A program made the position numbers and the translations under genes. From contig JANZKD010000006.1 in the NCBI GenBank assembly GCA_025061245.1, forward strand, positions 1 to 24,937: a DNA stretch of 24,937 nt, read 5' to 3'. This document shows positions 23,669 through 24,937 of the stretch, one piece after another; within the stretch, counting starts at the first letter, position 1, and each line of letters opens with the position of its first letter. Origin of the DNA: Candidatus Culexmicrobium profundum. GTDB taxonomy: Archaea; Thermoproteota; Methanomethylicia; Culexarchaeales; Culexmicrobiaceae. The notes below the pieces were generated by a model. It was given only the letters and a program-made list of their open reading frames with translations, did not search any database and was not told where the DNA came from.

Positions 23669-24676
23669 ATGTTAAAACTAAGAAAGATAATTACAAAACT
23701 AGCAATTTACCTAAGAAAACCCAGAATATTAATTATCACACACCGCGATACTGATGGAGTTGCATGCGCATCAATATTAATTCGCTATATAAAACATAAA
23801 CTACATGAAGATAAGTTTATGACTATTTTTTCAGGCCCAACAAGTTTACCGAAAATTTTAGAATCATTAAAAATTAAAAATGCAAGAATATTCATATGCG
23901 ATATTTCTCCCAACATCAGTGAAGAAGAGAAAATCTTAAGAGCGATACTTAGGCTGAAAAGTGGAGGCAATAATATTGAATGGATAGATCACCATGAATG
24001 GAGAAGAGAATTTAAAGACAAGATCTCAAGTGAAGTTTCAAAGATAATTGTAGACAAGGCTCCAAGTACATCTAGGTTGATATTTCAAGAATATATGCAT
24101 GACGATGAAGTTTCTCTGAAAATTATGAAATTTGGAGATGACGCTGATACTTTAAGCGACAATTTTAAGGAGACAATTGCATATAGAATACTCCTCTTCA
24201 CCAATTCTAAATGGAGAAAATATCTAATGAATAAATTTGTTCAAGGAATCTTTTGGGATAAGGAAATTGAGGAAACATTTAAAAAACATTTATTAAAAAT
24301 CGATTTAATAATCCAAAAAATAATAGACAAGAGCAAGATACTGGAAACTAAGAGTGGTAAAAAATTCACTATAATAAATTTAAGAGGAATAAACTATCCT
24401 AAAAGTTGGATAGCTGGAAAAGTTGCAGAGAAGTTAAATGTAGACTTCACGGTTGTAATAAGAAAGATGAATGCAATTTCACTTTATTGCCGAAAAAATT
24501 CAAAGGTAAATTTACTTCCAATAGCGCTACATTATGGTGGAGGTGGTCACGCATTTGCATGTGGATTTCGAATAAAACTATCATTTAAAAGCCTTATTTT
24601 AAGTCTAATACTAGGTAAAGAATACATACCCGAAGAGATATGGAAGGTTGTTGAAAAAGTAAAGAATGAAATATAA
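23669..24676 (+). CDS. DHH/DHHA1-family phosphoesterase (RecJ/nanoRNase-like)
   Basis: This 335-residue protein belongs to the DHH superfamily of Mn2+-dependent phosphoesterases, which includes RecJ exonucleases, nanoRNases and cyclic-dinucleotide hydrolases. Metal-binding motifs are seen in order: THRDTDGVA (H25, D27, D29), FICDISPN (D78) and the name-giving DHHE (D107, H108, H109), with a further aspartate in FGDDADT near residue 155. The C-terminal DHHA1 domain has the substrate-binding glycine motif GGGGHAFACGF around H294. It has no membrane span or extra nucleic-acid-binding domain and so resembles the archaeal stand-alone DHH proteins. It probably degrades short oligonucleotides or single-stranded nucleic acid; which one is not clear. 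It is divergent from the unknown membrane operon. Confidence 0.9.
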   Translation: MLKLRKIITKLAIYLRKPRILIITHRDTDGVACASILIRYIKHKLHEDKFMTIFSGPTSLPKILESLKIKNARIFICDISPNISEEEKILRAILRLKSGGNNIEWIDHHEWRREFKDKISSEVSKIIVDKAPSTSRLIFQEYMHDDEVSLKIMKFGDDADTLSDNFKETIAYRILLFTNSKWRKYLMNKFVQGIFWDKEIEETFKKHLLKIDLIIQKIIDKSKILETKSGKKFTIINLRGINYPKSWIAGKVAEKLNVDFTVVIRKMNAISLYCRKNSKVNLLPIALHYGGGGHAFACGFRIKLSFKSLILSLILGKEYIPEEIWKVVEKVKNEI

Positions 24677-24703
24677 GCAATTCAATCAACGATTAAATCT
24701 AGT

Positions 24704-24937
24704 CTAAGTAGAAGATTTTCTGAATATAAAGGATACAATTAGTATACCAATACCGACCATTACTACTGCCACTGCAATCCCAATATTAAGAGTATATTTA
24801 TATGTAAAGAAAGCTAAGGAAATCAACGTTATAAATGCACCATTAGAAAGCCAGAAAGTTAAATCTTTACCTAGAACCATACCATATATTAACGTCCATA
24901 CTCCAATAAGAATTAAGAGTCCTGCAAAGAGTAATAG
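24704..24937 (-). CDS. C-terminal part of a multi-pass membrane protein (cut by window edge)
   Basis: On the minus strand a frame enters from the right edge and ends at TAG 24706-24704, giving 77 residues. They form three hydrophobic segments (LLLFAGLLILIGVWTLIYG, GAFITLISLAFFTY, NIGIAVAVVMVGIGILIVSF) with a short FRKSST tail. The start lies outside the window. The family cannot be assigned. It is convergent with the DHH gene, 27 bases away. Confidence 0.5.
   Translation of the reverse strand, partial: LLLFAGLLILIGVWTLIYGMVLGKDLTFWLSNGAFITLISLAFFTYKYTLNIGIAVAVVMVGIGILIVSFIFRKSST

Noticed and set aside
1..24937. Defence system, CRISPR array, prophage or insertion sequence
   Set aside because: No regularly spaced repeats, no Cas, nuclease-toxin, integrase or transposase proteins and no terminal inverted repeats were found; the DHH and RNase H-like proteins are typical archaeal housekeeping genes.

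Overview
This AT-rich 24.9-kb window is archaeal chromosomal DNA. The support is an archaeal-type pantoate kinase, an archaeal Clp1-like polynucleotide kinase, an archaeal-type TrpRS, a free-standing AlaX editing protein and a TldD protease, together with TATA-box promoters, GGTGA/GGAGG ribosome-binding sites and frequent GTG/TTG starts. The gene content and a thermospermine-synthase-like aminopropyltransferase suggest a thermophilic, probably uncultivated, member of the Thermoproteota (TACK) side. That placement is inference. I see no rRNA, tRNA, CRISPR array, transposase or phage gene.

Layout. 1-845 (minus) is the N-terminal part of TldD, cut by the window edge. 970-1494 is a small membrane protein. 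9039-1466 (minus) is a complete peptide/oligosaccharide-type (Dpp/Opp) ABC importer in the order ATPase, ATPase, binding protein, permease, permease, plus a trailing membrane protein of unknown function. The binding protein has its lobes in circularly permuted order and is bracketed by its own TATA box and an oligo-T tract. 9181-10682 (minus) holds a small unknown protein and a Na+/Ca2+-exchanger-type antiporter. 10814-12836 (plus) holds an M29 aminopeptidase and an aminopropyltransferase. 16071-12899 (minus) is a row of pantoate kinase, Clp1-like kinase and AlaX. 16153-16968 is an HExxH metalloprotein.

17001-19450 (minus) is the damaged part of the window: a membrane-anchored winged-helix regulator whose DNA-binding domain starts upstream of any usable start codon, and a cell-surface protein gene broken by one in-frame stop and two frameshifts. 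Correcting these gives one continuous 572-residue protein with a signal peptide and a C-terminal anchor. 19515-21822 holds an unknown small protein divergent from trpS, and a DnaQ/RNase H-like exonuclease. 21858-23512 holds a two-helix mini-protein and a tightly overlapped three-gene membrane operon of unknown function. 23669-24676 is a DHH/DHHA1 phosphoesterase, and 24704-24937 is the C-terminus of another membrane protein.

A plausible functional link is peptide use: the importer brings in oligopeptides, and the M29 aminopeptidase and the TldD protease could degrade them. The rest is mostly housekeeping (CoA synthesis, tRNA charging and proofreading, polyamines, nucleic-acid processing). I did not find a clear new defence or mobile system. 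The most notable observations are the permuted binding protein, the ACL5-like polyamine synthase, the decayed surface protein with its start-less regulator, and the unknown three-gene membrane operon.
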